Below are positions 44,643 to 57,400 of a stretch of DNA of 64,000 bases, in pieces. The translations under genes were made by a program, and so were the position numbers. Origin of the DNA: Alternaria dauci (taxonomy: Eukaryota; Ascomycota; Dothideomycetes; Pleosporales; Pleosporaceae); NCBI RefSeq assembly GCF_042100115.1, contig NC_091272.1:5890001-5954000 (forward strand). Reading direction: 5' to 3'. The notes under the pieces were generated by a model. That model did not search any database, was not told where the DNA came from, and saw only the letters and a program-made list of their open reading frames with translations. The number at the start of each line of letters is the position of its first letter. Position 1 is the first letter of the stretch.

Positions 44643-46973
44643 GGCGGCGGCCTCCTGCAGGTACAAAAGGGCAGAGGGCGTGACTGGCCTGGCGACGGGG
44701 GCAGAGGCGTATCAAGTAGGACGGCTATGGTTGCGGCGGAAACAGGCGAGGATGGATGCGCGTAGCCATCACGAGTGCAGCCAGTGTCAGGTCGCGTAGT
44801 AGCCGTCAGAAATGTCTCTCAGGAGACTGGGGCACGCGGGACTTGTTCAGACGGCGGGCAGGCTCAGGCAGCAGCCATGGTATGCAGCGTCGAGTCCTGA
44901 GGTTGGGGGAAGTGTGCCTGGGGCGATGCAGCGGAGTTAAGCTGAGCACCCGACTGAGGTGACGAGGGGATTCAGACGCAGAGGAGTGGGACGGCAGCAG
45001 ATACGGGCGATGACTCTGTGGGCAGCGGCAGGCGTGACGGGGCAGGCGATGGCGTGGGAACAGTCAGAGAGTGTTGGGACGCATGCGCTGGGAGTCAGTC
45101 ACGCGGCGATGTTGGAATGACGAGCGAGGAAGATAGCTAAGCTCCAGGCAAGGGCCGGGCACGAGATAAACGACGCAGCACCAGTGCAGTAGTCGGCCGG
45201 CCACGATAAAGCTACCGGAAGCTGCAGGAAGCTAGCAGCACTGAGGTCAACGAGGCAATGCGTCTGAGCTGCGCCAAATCCGGGGAAGATGGAGGTGCTG
45301 CTCGACACTGGAAGCTCCGGCGAGCTCACACAGACATGGGTCGCTGCCTGATCCGCGCTAGCGCCCTCGACCACCGTCTCCGAATCGAGACCATCCGATC
45401 GAGGCGCGCATATCCACATCCACATATCCACCTTCACTGCGCTGCTGCTCTGGCGTGCGCCCTTCTCTTCGCGAATGCGCAATCCTGCGCGCCTGTACCG
45501 TCGCCAGCAATGCCTGCCATGTCCGCTGTCAATTGTGTCATTGGCCAGCTAGCCCGGCTATGCAGCACCGTTCGACGCCTCACCTTACCTTATCACAGCC
45601 TCTGACCGGTCTCACAAGATCTGCCATCGTCTGTGCCATGGCGTTGCCGGTGAGACGCGACTCCTGTCGCAGACCATCCATGTCCTGGCCAGGCGCGTCG
45701 TACGACGGCATAAGAATGATGAATTAGCACAAGGTATAGCTTGCATGTCTGAGCAGTACCTTTGACTCTACATTACAGTCGAATGCAGTACATCACTGCT
45801 GCCTATCCATGCACGAATGCCGATTGACTCCTGTGGCTGCCAGCTGCATATGCGCTGCGAGGCATCCATCACTTGCTTTTGATATCCACGGGCTGGCCTT
45901 GGCGCTATCCCAGAGGCAGTCATTGATGCATGGCAGTCGCAATATGGCATCATGGTTCACTTGATGATGTGATGGACGCCGTGTCTTCGGACCTTCTGCA
46001 GCTCCCTGGTCGTGAACTCGTCGCTAGGTCCAAGTAGCCCTCAGCGGCTAGCTTCCGCCCTGCAGCCGTTCACGTTACTTTTACCCTCGAGCTCGCCTTC
46101 AAGCACCAAAGTCTAAAAGGCCCTTATGGCGGCCGCAAGCGCCAAGTTGAGTGTTTGGCACGTAGTACAGTTCACCGCCAGTCAGGGTGGAGAAGACGGA
46201 GCAGACTGCGTGGTATAGTACACGCGCCCAGTGCGCAGCCTCCAGTCTGCGTCTCCATCTCATCTCGTAGCCGGTGTCGGACATCTCATGACACTGGAGA
46301 CATGGCATTACACCACTGTAGCTCCTCTAGACGGCTCACGTTGGAAGCAATGTCGACCTCGGACGACAGCTTGTGGAGAAGAGAGCCGGCGCCATTGGCT
46401 GATCCCCATGGCTTCGACACGGCCATCCCACACTGCGCCCGCAGTTGCACCTCCGAAGCATGTTCGCGTCTGCCACATATAACTAACCCTCGTTCACATT
46501 GCCCGGAGCTTCACGAGGTATAGCAGACTCACTCTGACTCATCTTGGCTCTCGCGACACAACGACTCACGTCTCCCTACTACCGCCTCGGTAGTTTCGTC
46601 ATAGACACCTAGCACCTCAACCCACGTCCATTTCGCGCCCCGCCACTGCGCCTCCCGCTGCAAACACAAACACACACATCGCACAGACAGCTCGTCGCGA
46701 TCCATCCTCTACGTGCCACACCGTGCCCCTGCCGGCTTATCTGACGACCGACAATCGCTCTCCGCCGACTCGCCACCTTGCTCCTCGCACATCCCACTTC
46801 ATACCGACACGCATACGCCAACGACAGCTAGCCACCGCCGACCAGTCCGTTCGGTCTCACCTGGAGTCATCCTCAGCTTTACAGCCGGCACCTTTAAACA
46901 CGCTTTGACCCCCCGAGGTTGAGGCCAGGTGCTACTCGTAAAAGCTTCGGATCGCTCCTCCTCCTACCGGCAC
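44643..46973. other. Long intergenic region between divergent genes
   Basis: About 2.3 kb upstream of both ATG13 (-) and the ankyrin-RCC1-BTB gene (+). The last 450 bases are C/T-rich and probably transcribed leader of the latter. Short frames on both strands lack domains. Confidence 0.5.
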
Positions 46974-49900
46974 ATGAGCGGCTATCTCTGGAAATACTAC
47001 CTCGAAGATGATGTCGACAACTTTCGACATGTCCTCGCAACCCCCACGCATACGGCCCGGCCGACGACACAGAAGGGCTTCGCGGGCTGGCAGGGCGGAT
47101 TTGCCACGGCAGTGAACGGCAGTCCGGGGAGCTACAGTGCATCGCCGATAACGAGTGGCAAGGGCCGCAAGATAGGCATGGGCGCGGCTGCAAACCTCAG
47201 TCGATTTGATATCAACAGCCGGGATGCAGCGGGCATGACTATCCTGCACCATGCGGCGTCATCTACTGCGGAGAGCGCTGTGGAGTTTGCGCAGGCACTG
47301 CTGGAGCATCCGTGGACCGACGTGTATATCCAGGATGCGGAGAACGGCTGGACGGCGCTCCACAGGGCCTTTTACTTTGGCAACATCGCCATCGCGCGCC
47401 TCATTCTGAACCGCGATGCGCAGGACATTCTCGGCCAGGGGTCCAGCGGGTTTAACCAGCATGCACGCGGTCTGGTCAAGATCAAGGACAAGGAAGGATA
47501 CGGCCCCCTGGATTTGTTCTCTATGACTATCAAGGACCGTACTCTGCGGCCGGAAGAAGCGCCCGCCTTCGATTCTGACTCAGACGACGAGATGGCTCAC
47601 GGAGACAGCGGCGATGTGGACGACGAGACGCGCAAGAAGCTGATTGCCCCGCCTGTGCTGCTCGAGGGAGACGAAGTGTACACTTTTGGCAGCAACAAGA
47701 ACGTCACCCTTGGTTTTGGCGACGAGGACGACCGCCAGTATCCGGAGCGTATCACTCTGCGCAGACCGGACCACCTCCTCCAGCGCTTCTACAAGGAGCA
47801 CCGCGAGCGACAGAACCAGTACTGGGCAGCGGCAGGCGTGCCCATGCAGGATTCAGGACTTCAAGCGCGCAGTACTGTAGATCTTCCAACCCACATCCGC
47901 AACACGCCGATAATCATCCAGGACGTGCGCATGTCGAAGCTGCACACCGCGGTTTTGACTACTGACCCTGTATCCAACCTGTACATGTGCGGCCACGGCC
48001 CAGGCGGTCGTCTGGGCACGGGCAACGAAACGACGCGGTACCAGTTCACCTGCATCGAAAGCGGCGGGCTGGGTCAGAAGAAAGTTGCCGGTGTCGCATT
48101 AGGGCAGAACCACACCCTGGCCGTTACCGAAGAGGGAGAGATCTACTCCTGGGGTAACAATGCATACGGACAGCTAGGGTATGCGCTGCCGAAGCCCGCC
48201 GTGAAAGACGACGATCCTATTTCGACCATTCCCCGACAGATCTTTGGGCCGTTGAAGCGCGACGTTGTCACGGGCATTGCCGCATCCCGGATACATTCGG
48301 TCGTCCACACTGCGACATCGCTGTACACGTTTGGCAAGAATGAAGGCCAGCTGGGTATTGTCGACTCGGACGCCCGGTCGCTGGAGATGCAGGTCATTCC
48401 CAGGAAGATTGCTGCAGCGCTGTTCTCCAGTCCGATCCACTCGGTCTCAGCCATTGACGGTGCTACAGTGTGTCTGCTGGAGAACCGCGAAGTCTGGGTA
48501 TTCGCAAACTATGGCTATGCGAAGCTCAGCTTCCCCTTGGACGGGTTCACCAGCAACTTCCTCAAGGAGAGCTGGCTGACTACAAAGTACGACACTGCGC
48601 CGAACAGGATCAGCAAGATTACGTCTGGCGGCGACACCATCTGCGCGCTGTCTTCCTCTGGTGAGGTCTTCACAGTGGCTGTGAGTCGGCGCTCAGAGGG
48701 CACCCAGGATGCCGGCACATCGACTACAAATCCGAAGCAGATCAGAGGAGCCTTGTCTGCGCCGTTCCGCATCTGGTCGTCCAAGAAGAGCCACATGGCG
48801 GCAAGAGACGTCGATGTCGACCAGGACGGGTCTATCATCTTGACTACCGAGGTCGGCAGCGTCTGGAGACGCACGAAGCGAGCGACTATCAAGAACGCAA
48901 ACGTCACTGCTGCTGTCGAGTCCAAGCCCAAAGACTACAAATTCCAGCGCGTGTCAGGTCTGACCCGAGTGATTGCTGTTCGTGCCTCCGCGTTCGGCGC
49001 GTACGCTGCGATTCGCAAGGACTGCGACGTAACCAGGAACCAGATAGGTGTGGACGAGGCCGGGCTTTGGGACGACCTGGCGCCGCTGCTTTCTTTCAAC
49101 GAGTTGTCAAACTACGAAGAGACATCGGACGACGAAGAACCGACACCTAGATTTTGGACCCGCGCCTCAGAGGCGCAAGGTCTGCGCAAGCGTGTCTTGA
49201 AGTCAAAGGACCTGGAAGCGGAAATCACCGAGATCCTGGAGCGCTCATTGACATCACCGGATCGGACGTACAACATGGAAATCGGATCGACGCTGTCTAG
49301 TGTCCGCATACCTGTTCACGAATTCATCCTGGCTGGACGCAGCCGTGTCCTGCGGGATGCTCTGCTCGACTTTAGGGTAAAGGGCACCGAGTATGCGGTG
49401 CCTGACCTGCTGACCGTCAAGGCCGAGGATGGGAGAGTTTTGGTGCTCTTCCAAGGTCTTGATTTCCTTACCATCTTCAATCTCGTTCTCTACGCCTATA
49501 CCGACTCTGTTGTGGACTTCTGGAATGTCACCCGGCACTACCCTACTCTCGCACACAGATACCGTTCCGTCCGGACAGAGCTGATGAAGGTTGCTTCTCG
49601 TCTCGAAATGCGGCAGCTCGAGCCTGCTGTGCGCCAGATGGTCAAGCCACGGAGATCCTTGCACATGGACATGGAACTCGCCATCAAGGAACAGTCTTTC
49701 TTCAAGAGTGGCGACGTCATCGTCGACCTTGCTGACGGTCAGATGCTGCTCCACTCGGACGTAATCTGCCAGCGCTGTCCGTTCTTCGAAGGCTTGTTCA
49801 GAGGACGTGCTGGTGGCCAGTGGCTCGCAGGAAGGCAGACCGAGGAGTCTCCGCTCGTCCACATTGATCTGACGCACGTGGAAACACATCTTTTCGAGCT

Positions 49901-51931
49901 CATTGTTCGCCACCTCTACACTGATGCTGGCGAAGAGATTTTCGAGGATGTCACCAGTGAAGACCTGAATGATTTGCTCGCACTGGACGAGTTGCTCGAC
50001 CACGTCATGGATGTCATGTCTGTTGCCAACGAATTGATGCTGGACCGTCTGTCACAGATCTGTCAGAGACTGATAGGTCGCTATGGTATGTATACATTCG
50101 ATACTATCGTACATTCGCTGATTAGACAATAGTCAACGCTCGCAACGTCTGCTCCCTTCTTACAGCAGTCGCCCCCAGTTCGGTTGCTGAGTTCAAGGAT
50201 GCTGCCCTTGAATACGTGTGTCTGAGCTTAGAGGCGGTCATGCAGAATGGCTCACTGGACGAACTAGACGAGGACTTGCTGCTGGAGCTCAACCAAGTCG
50301 CCCACGAAAACCAACTCGCTTACCTACCTTTTGCGAGAAGCGGGCGAGCTGAGGCTCTGCTCTTCGAACGCTACCCGGAGCTTGCTGAGAAAATAGAACG
50401 CGGCAGGCGCGCCAAGGTCGATGCGATAGTACTATCGAACAAATACGCGGATGGCGACAACCTCTCATCCTCTTTCAGATCTCAGAGTCTGGAGGAAGTG
50501 GCAGCCTCCCCACTACGTCAACGCAACCGAAGAAGAGTATCCAAAGAGGCAAAGAGTCCAGTAATGTCGCCAGCGCTGAAAGGCAAAAGCTCCACTCAAG
50601 ACCTCATGTTCGAGATGTCAGACGGCGAGGATGACGAGGATGTACCAAAGAAGATCAGACCCCCGCAGTTCACAGAGCAAAGCGGAGATGAGAAAGCGCT
50701 AGAGACACCAGTCGGATCCCCCGAGACGCCCTGGGGCACGATTCCAAAAGCATCGCCGCTCACGTTCGACAAAAGGGGCGACATACCATTCAAGTCTGTC
50801 AGTCCTCTTCCGCCAGCTATCAAGGAGGCAAGACCACCTGGCCAGCCTTGGGTCACCGCACCGCTTGCAGGGCCCAAGCTTGAACTCAAGGATATCATGG
50901 CTCAAGAGTCTTCCGCTACGCCTTCAAACTTGTCGATCGGCCTTTCAAGCGAACGGACTGTGAAGGCCGCGCCTATCAAGATGTCGCAAAAGGAAAAGAA
51001 CCGCCTACGACAGGCTCAAAAACTTGGCACGCCGATTGAAAAGCCACAACCAGTGCCACCAGCCGTGTCTCCCTGGACAGCAGCTGCACACAGGAAACCA
51101 AGTAACAGTCCGGTTGTGGCCCCAGTGGCTCCCTCGCCGCCACCGAAGCCATCGCCTGAGCCTTCTCGGGCATCGAGCACGCCTCAACTTACCATGCGAC
51201 AAACGGTTGCGAAGAAGGGCGCTGGGTCGAAGCAGAAGGACAAGCGAACTGTGTCGCACGGTCAAGATGCAACAGGAGCTGCGTCACCTTCCAAACCTCG
51301 TCCTGCTGCGAACGAGAGAGGCATGTCGGTCTCTACCGATCCCATTCCAACACCTCGATCTGTCCGCCACATTCCTTTACCACAGCACTCGCCGACGTCT
51401 CCAAGTCAGCATCTCAGCATGATGGAGATTTTATCCCTGCAAGAAGCTGAGAAGACTTCGATCCGCGACGCAGCAGCCAAGCGCAGCCTGCAGGAAATTC
51501 AGCAAGAGCAAGAGTTCCAGCTGTGGTGGGAGCAAGAGAGCAGACGTGTCATCGAGGAAGAGGAGCAGACCAAGAAGCTGGTCGAGAAGCTTTCTATGGC
51601 TTCTGGTCGCGGTCGAGGCAAAGGTCGTGGAGGGCGAGGCGGCAAGACAAAGGGCCAGGACAAGAAAGAAGGCGGAGATGAAGTCGATAGGGGTAAAGGC
51701 AAGCGCGACGTCAGTGCTGGGCCAGCCACCAAGCCAAACCCACCACCTAGAGCGGGCCCGAAACAGGCTGGCGATGGTCGCCCGTCTGGCCCTGACAGCG
51801 CGGCCAGAGGCGGCCGTGGCAGGATTGGCCGTGGTCGTGGTGGCGCAAGAGGGGGGCGTTCACAGGGCCCGCCGAGAGATGGTGCTGTTGCATCTGTGCA
51901 GCAGGGACAGGCTCCGGTTCCGCAGACGTGA
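46974..51931 (+). CDS. Ankyrin-RCC1-BTB protein with RGG tail (IBtk-like)
   Basis: A 1636-residue protein, join(46974..50085,50133..51931). Ankyrin repeats cover residues about 80-170 (GMTILHHAASS; GWTALHRAFYFGNIAIARLI). RCC1-type repeats cover about 235-640 (EVYTFGSNKNVTLGFGDEDD; NLYMCGHGPGGRLGTGNE; EIYSWGNNAYGQLGY). Two BTB/POZ domains follow, near residue 770 (VRIPVHEFILAGRSRVLRDA) and near 910 (DGQMLLHSDVICQRCPFFEG). This order matches animal IBtk and its fungal counterparts, which act as adaptors for Cul3 ubiquitin ligases. The C-terminal 600 residues are disordered and end in a long Arg/Gly-rich tail (residues about 1525-1625), suggesting RNA binding. The 47-nt intron splits a codon after Tyr and joins into the helices after BTB2. 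ATG 46974 is the first ATG in frame. Confidence 0.93.
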
Positions 51932-52017
51932 GTTTGGTTCGTTGTATATAGTAGCTTGATGGGCTTGTGTATTTATACCATAAATTTACAGTGGGATTTA
52001 GATTATTGAAATATCTG
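51932..52017. other. Short convergent gap
   Basis: An 86 bp gap between the BTB gene and a tentative minus-strand ORF. Confidence 0.4.
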
Positions 52018-52353
52018 TCACATGAAATGATGGGCACATATTTTTGTTCGATGTTGAGACGTGTTGTTGAACATCGCGGAAGGTACTTGATCCATTGACA
52101 GCCTTTGATGGCTCTCAGATTGGAAGTCATAGTCGTGAAGTTGCTGGAATTCGCGCCGACATGAGAATGGCGCCAATCGCTTTTGGATCCGTTTATACAC
52201 AGACGCGTGCTTTGGTTTCTGGGATGCAGGGTCTGGAACAGGACATGAAGACGTCGGCTGTTCTCTTTTGAACAGGCGGACAAGTCGCAGAAGCATTGCC
52301 CATACCAGTCTGGTTTTGTTTTCTTTTTGGAAGCGCGAGGAGGACGACACCAT
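52018..52353 (-). CDS. Small basic hypothetical protein (tentative)
   Basis: An intact ATG-to-stop frame of 111 residues on the minus strand. It is basic, with a likely amphipathic helix (LLRLVRLFKREQ) and a Lys/Arg-rich central block (HASVYKRIQKRLAPFSCRRE). A TATATAA sequence stands about 80 bp before the ATG, which raises the chance that it is expressed. I recognise no domain. A second Met at residue 20 could also start it. It lies in AT-richer DNA than the sure genes and its codon use is more mixed. Confidence 0.35.
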   Translation of the reverse strand: MVSSSSRFQKENKTRLVWAMLLRLVRLFKREQPTSSCPVPDPASQKPKHASVYKRIQKRLAPFSCRREFQQLHDYDFQSESHQRLSMDQVPSAMFNNTSQHRTKICAHHFM

Positions 52354-52433
52354 AAGAGGAGCGGCCCTGCTTTTGTAGAAAGAGAGTTTTAGACGTAAAG
52401 AAAAAGTGATGGAGATACGTCGTGACAGGGTGT

Positions 52434-52440
52434 TTATATA
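52434..52440 (-). promoter_or_regulatory. TATA-like element before the small basic ORF
   Basis: Minus strand TATATAA, 81 bp upstream of the ATG at 52353. The motif is seen directly; its link to that ORF is inferred. Confidence 0.35.
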
Positions 52441-54421
52441 CTGTCCCTTAGATGGTATGTCCGGGCCATCTCGAATTCCAGGCATGAACGTGGTGATTGT
52501 ACAATTTTGTTAGGGGAGAGAAGAGAAATCGGTCTTCCCATTTGGAGTCAGGATGGTTGTGCCTGAATGATATGAGTAGGTATTTCTTTGCTCTACGGCA
52601 TGGGGATACATGGCATCTTGTTTTTTAAATCAGACGCCTTTTTCGGGAAACAGAGCGCCACAAAATAGGTCTTATTTGGGTAACTTGTGGATTCGTGTCG
52701 TACTCCCAGAAAAGATGTAGGTGTTTGTGTTGTATCTGAAATGAACTCGCTCAGATCGTCAGAGGGTACTTTGAGAATTTTGGTGTCCGCGAGAGTAAGT
52801 GAGAAAGGGGCCACTCGGCAGAGTCATTTGCTTGCGTTCACGACTTTTTTTATGTGCGCAAATACCAACCTCTTCCTCGTGTGTCGTAAGCGCAGGTTTT
52901 TGGAAATATTGGAGTGTGTTTCAAGGAAGTAGAATGGAGAGAATGATAAAGCCTGAAGTCGTCTCATGACCATGAAAAAGTTGACCATGATAGACTGACC
53001 ATGAATAGATGTAGATCCATAGATACGAGAATCTCCCAGAACAGCATTAGGGAACTCAAGATGTGTTTTCATGGCCGCCGAGTACGCTTTCGTTGATCAT
53101 GGTGAGTGCAAGGCCCAGTTTTGGTTTCGGGCGCACGCAACCCATAACAGAAACGAATCAACGTTTTTAAGCTTTATGCAGAGGTCGAATGCACAAAGGT
53201 CAGTCCGCGTATTCCTTTAGTTTTGATTTCAAGAAGCCACAAGCGGGCGAAGCATGGTTGGATGGAGTTAGCATTTTTGGATGTGTGTTGAATGAATATA
53301 GGAAAGAAAGAATGAACAGCGGAAACTTGTAGGTGCGGTATAAATACTTGGTCGGAGCTCGCACATGGCATAATTCATGGCTTTGTGATACCGCACATAC
53401 TGTTCGATGAATATGTCAGTGTCGCGACGTCATCTCTGGCGGACACTGTTGAGTGCGGCGGTGTATAAGTATCTCGTTTCTAGCACATACCCGTCTCCAT
53501 AACCAAATCGCTCTCAAGGTTCTGTCCAAAATTTTATTGCCCAAGGTCGATGTTTGTCAGTCTCCTCTTTTCCATAAACACAAGAGCTCGAGCGTACCAA
53601 GGTATGAGTTGAGACTCGTTTCAGTTGCCTCTAAAACCAAATAACAACTGTTCCATGAGGCGAATCTTCGAGAGTGCTTCATGAGCAACAGCTCGTATTG
53701 TTTCAAAAAACGAAGACGACAACCTGATGTGTTTGCAGCGCCTGTGCGAGGAGACCAACTACATAAATAAACATCACTCCTGCAACAAAAATTTTATCAT
53801 ACATTTTCACCTCAAAGCCGAGAAAAGCAAAAGTTGAAGAACCAGAACAAAATGTGTCTGACAAGAAAGGGGGGATAATCTTCATGTGCGAGACTGCTCT
53901 TCAAAATCTACAATGTGAGGCACTGAGTTGGTGTTGATGTTCTCGCCTGTGATATTTATCATAAACGGATGGTCATGACACCTCATGGGACACTGCGGCA
54001 TGTGTTTTTTGGTACAGCACGAAACATGGCTAGTATGCCACATGACATGATTAGATAAAGACAGCAGCAAGTCAACTTCAAAAACACACACAGCCAGTAT
54101 ACAAACAAACACACAAGTACCATAAGCAATGCATTAAACAAGGTTCCACACAGAATATCTATTATACACATTCGAATCGAAGTCGCTTTTCCTCCCCAAT
54201 CTACCCAGTAAACCCCAATCGCATGCTTCGTTTGAACAAAATCGTTTCAACCAACACTCAATACTTCATCTCCTCAGCCCCTGTGGGCTTTCCATAAAAC
54301 GGTCAAGGCTGCAGCCGACGCACGCCTCCCTTTCGCAGCTGACGGCATTCTTAATCGAGCACTCTGGCGTACCGAGTCCGTCCTCCTTGAGCAGAATACG
54401 CAAGTCAATGATCCTCTGGTT
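52441..54421. other. AT-richer intergenic region
   Basis: About 2 kb with visibly lower GC than the neighbouring genes (hand counts of single 60-base lines gave roughly one third to under one half GC). Several short frames with ATG starts exist on the minus strand (52593-52814, 52824-53072, 53174-53371) and one on the plus strand (53453-53644, after a TATAAATA at about 53340). I could not join them into a credible spliced gene. No transposase, reverse transcriptase or tRNA is seen. Dinucleotide look does not suggest strong RIP. Confidence 0.4.
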
Positions 54422-57400
54422 CTACCGACTGGTGACCATGACGTTGTGGTAGTAGCTTGTACTAAGGTCGATCGAGTGCTTGAGCCACAGATCTTCGGTG
54501 AGGGGCAGCTTGAGAATGGCGTTGCGGTTGGTTCGCTGGGTAATGTTAGCTTCAGATCTCAAGATCGAGAGCAGATGACATACCTGAGTCTTTGAAATAA
54601 GATTGGCGACGGTGCCAGCAATCTCCATCAGCGCCACCCGCTCTTCCAGACCGCAAGTGCCCAGCCTATCACGTCCAGCAATTTCCAGTGCGCGCTGCAG
54701 CTTGGTAAGGAGCTCTTGGACACGATTGTCCAGCTCTTCGTCGACGCGGTAGTTGGAGCGTTGACCAGTCGTGTCAATCAGCTCAATGTAGTCAAAGTAG
54801 ATCTGGCCACCTTGAGCCCAGCCCTGCAGCGTCTCCTTCGGGCGTGCGGAAGGCGACTTGGAAACAAAGCCACCCATGAGCTCACGGAGCGCGTCGTAGT
54901 CGCGAGAGACAATAGCCTCCGGGCCAACCTTGCGGCATAGTACTTCGTGCGCCTCCTCGAGCTCCTCGGCCTTGATGAGATGAGATGCCTCACGAAGGGC
55001 ATCGCCACCTGACTTGGCTTGCAGTGCAGCGGCGGCGTGGAGCCATGTCGCAGGGACCTTGAGGTCGTGCGTGAGGTAGTCGTAGGTGGCATCGCCCTCC
55101 TCCAAGGAGTACGAACTCGAGAACTGGTTGACGAGCGAGCGGATGTGGTGCTCCCGCATGGCTGGAGACGACAGATGTGAGTACACCCAGATGGCAGTGG
55201 TCCAGTGCTCTGGTGTGTGTAGCGAGGCGGCATATGTGAGCGTGATCTTATCACTCAGCTCGACAAGCGGGTTCGCGGCTTGCACATCGTCTGCAGCGCC
55301 TGGGGCGGACCATGACTGGAGCGAACGGCGGAACATGCCATCGTCTTCACTCTGACCCCGAGACGTGGGCATCGCGACCTTGCGCTCGTCCGCTTCGGTT
55401 TCGTCGTCTTGTCGAGACTTGAAGAGCTGGAACAGCTGGAACGAGAGACGGGCGTTGAAAGGATTGCCGGATACATTCTCTGGAGCGAGAACGTCCTCAA
55501 CATTGGCGGAAAGCCCCATCTTCTCTGCCGCGTAGAGCTTCAGGATGCCCCAGAGCAGGTCTTCTCGGTGCTCAGCATCCGGGTCGTTCCAGCCCATGTC
55601 GACATTGTCTTGGATGAACCAGGGCACCGGCTTGACGTCTTCATTCCCGTCTCGAACGGCGTCCGCAAACTGCGCAACAGCCATCTCGATAGGCTCGTCG
55701 ATCAACGTGCCGTACCACAGACGAAGCCCAAAAGCCCGTCGCCAATCGAGAGCAAAGCGGCTTGCGATGTTGAATGTAGAAGCCCTGTTCTCTCGGCCGG
55801 CCCCTGCTTTGCCTTCCGCCTTGGTGCAATTACCAGAGAGAAGCTCGTAGAGCGCACGCTGGGCATCCTCCATCTCGGAGAGCACATCCAGACGGCGCCA
55901 TTCATCCAGCTGGGCTACCATGCTCTGACGCAAAGTCTCGTCACCACCAATCTGAGCGACCATCGTGGCCAGCCGTAGGTCGAGTCCGTCCAGCAATGTG
56001 TGGCAAGCATCAGCGACGTTGTTGCAGCTGAGATGGGCGATTGCGCGCTCTTCGGCCGTAGCTGCTTGCTGGGCATGCTTCTGTGCATCGTCCCAAACGA
56101 GAAGCTTCCAGAACTCCGACAACTTCTCCTTCCGGTAGACGTTGACGTTCTCTTCGCGTACGTCGGCTGGAATACGATCGGCGTCATCGAACAACAGGGA
56201 AAGCAGTTGCCAAGCTTGCTGCTCATGAACGCCAGCTGGAGTGTCGAGCGCGACCGCATTTGCCATGCTAGAGAACTCGACCGGAGCAGGATCGGCCAAG
56301 AGCTTTGCTAAAGGTACACCGTCGGACGTGACAATCTTGGTATGCTGTTTCTGAAGCGACAGTGTTTCAGGCGCAGACTTAAACAGTCAGCACTAATACT
56401 ATGATAGCAGAACGCTAAACTTACATCGCTAAAGGTAGGCATCTTGACAAAACGAGTGTCCTTGGTAGCATCGACGAGTGGTTCCTGGGCCGTTGCAAAG
56501 ACGCCGCCTTCGAGGTGCGAGGGGCCTTTGTTGCCGTAGATTAGGACGTTCGTTTCGCTGAAGTGGGGCTTGCTGCAGCCGTGGAAGTCCTTGTCGGCGT
56601 CGGCAAGCTCGTCGAGATCGGAGGCGGTTTTGGGTCGCTTGGAATAGGGTAACTAGAGACAAGAGATTCAGCAATCTTGTCCCATATCAATTTGTGACTA
56701 CATACGGGCGGACGTAAGGTCCAGCGTCAATCTATGGAGAACCATGTAGGAAACCCGCCAGACCGCGCCCATTAATACAACGCTAAAAGGGAGGGGAATT
56801 CAAACCTCAATACCGTGTCCACCATGCTTGGGAAACTGTTGCTTCTCCGTCTCTCCGAATAGAGAGTCCATTAAATCCATCGCAGTAGTCATCTGGCGCG
56901 CACCAAAGGATTGCGACAAGTTCGTTGGGTGTGCCTCGTGTTCTCGTAGTACGTTGCCCTGGCTTTTACGGAGAGCATATCGGTCCTGCTTCTTTGGGCT
57001 AATCGTGCGCTGGAGCTGGTTCGCCCAGTCGTCATCGAATACCGGCTGCGCCTTCGAAGGGGTACCTGCAGGCTTCATGAACTGACTAGCCTTCAGGATA
57101 GACTTTGGCTTCAGTGTGCTCCTGAACGGGTCGTCCTTAGCGGTGTCTTGCTCCGTGGTTCGAACTGGTCCCGACACAGAATCCGCCATGTTCTGGTCGC
57201 GTGCCAATTCCGATTCGCTTTCTTCATCGTAGTCAGCATCCTGCTGCCCATCAAGCGAACCCACGGAGCGCCGCCCTAAAAAAGACTGGCCCTGGCTGTC
57301 GTCCATCTCTTCCTCGTCCATGTACGTCGACTCATCGCCGAAGCCACCAGGCACGTTGGTGCGACTGCCACGCATTCCCTTCTTGAAGTCGAAGGTGTCG

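Noticed and set aside
49254..50003. 249-codon minus-strand frame
   Set aside because: Antisense to the BTB domains of the ankyrin-RCC1-BTB gene.
52018..54421. RIP-mutated transposon remnant
   Set aside because: The region is AT-richer but I see no terminal repeats, no transposase-like peptide and no obvious TpA excess by eye.
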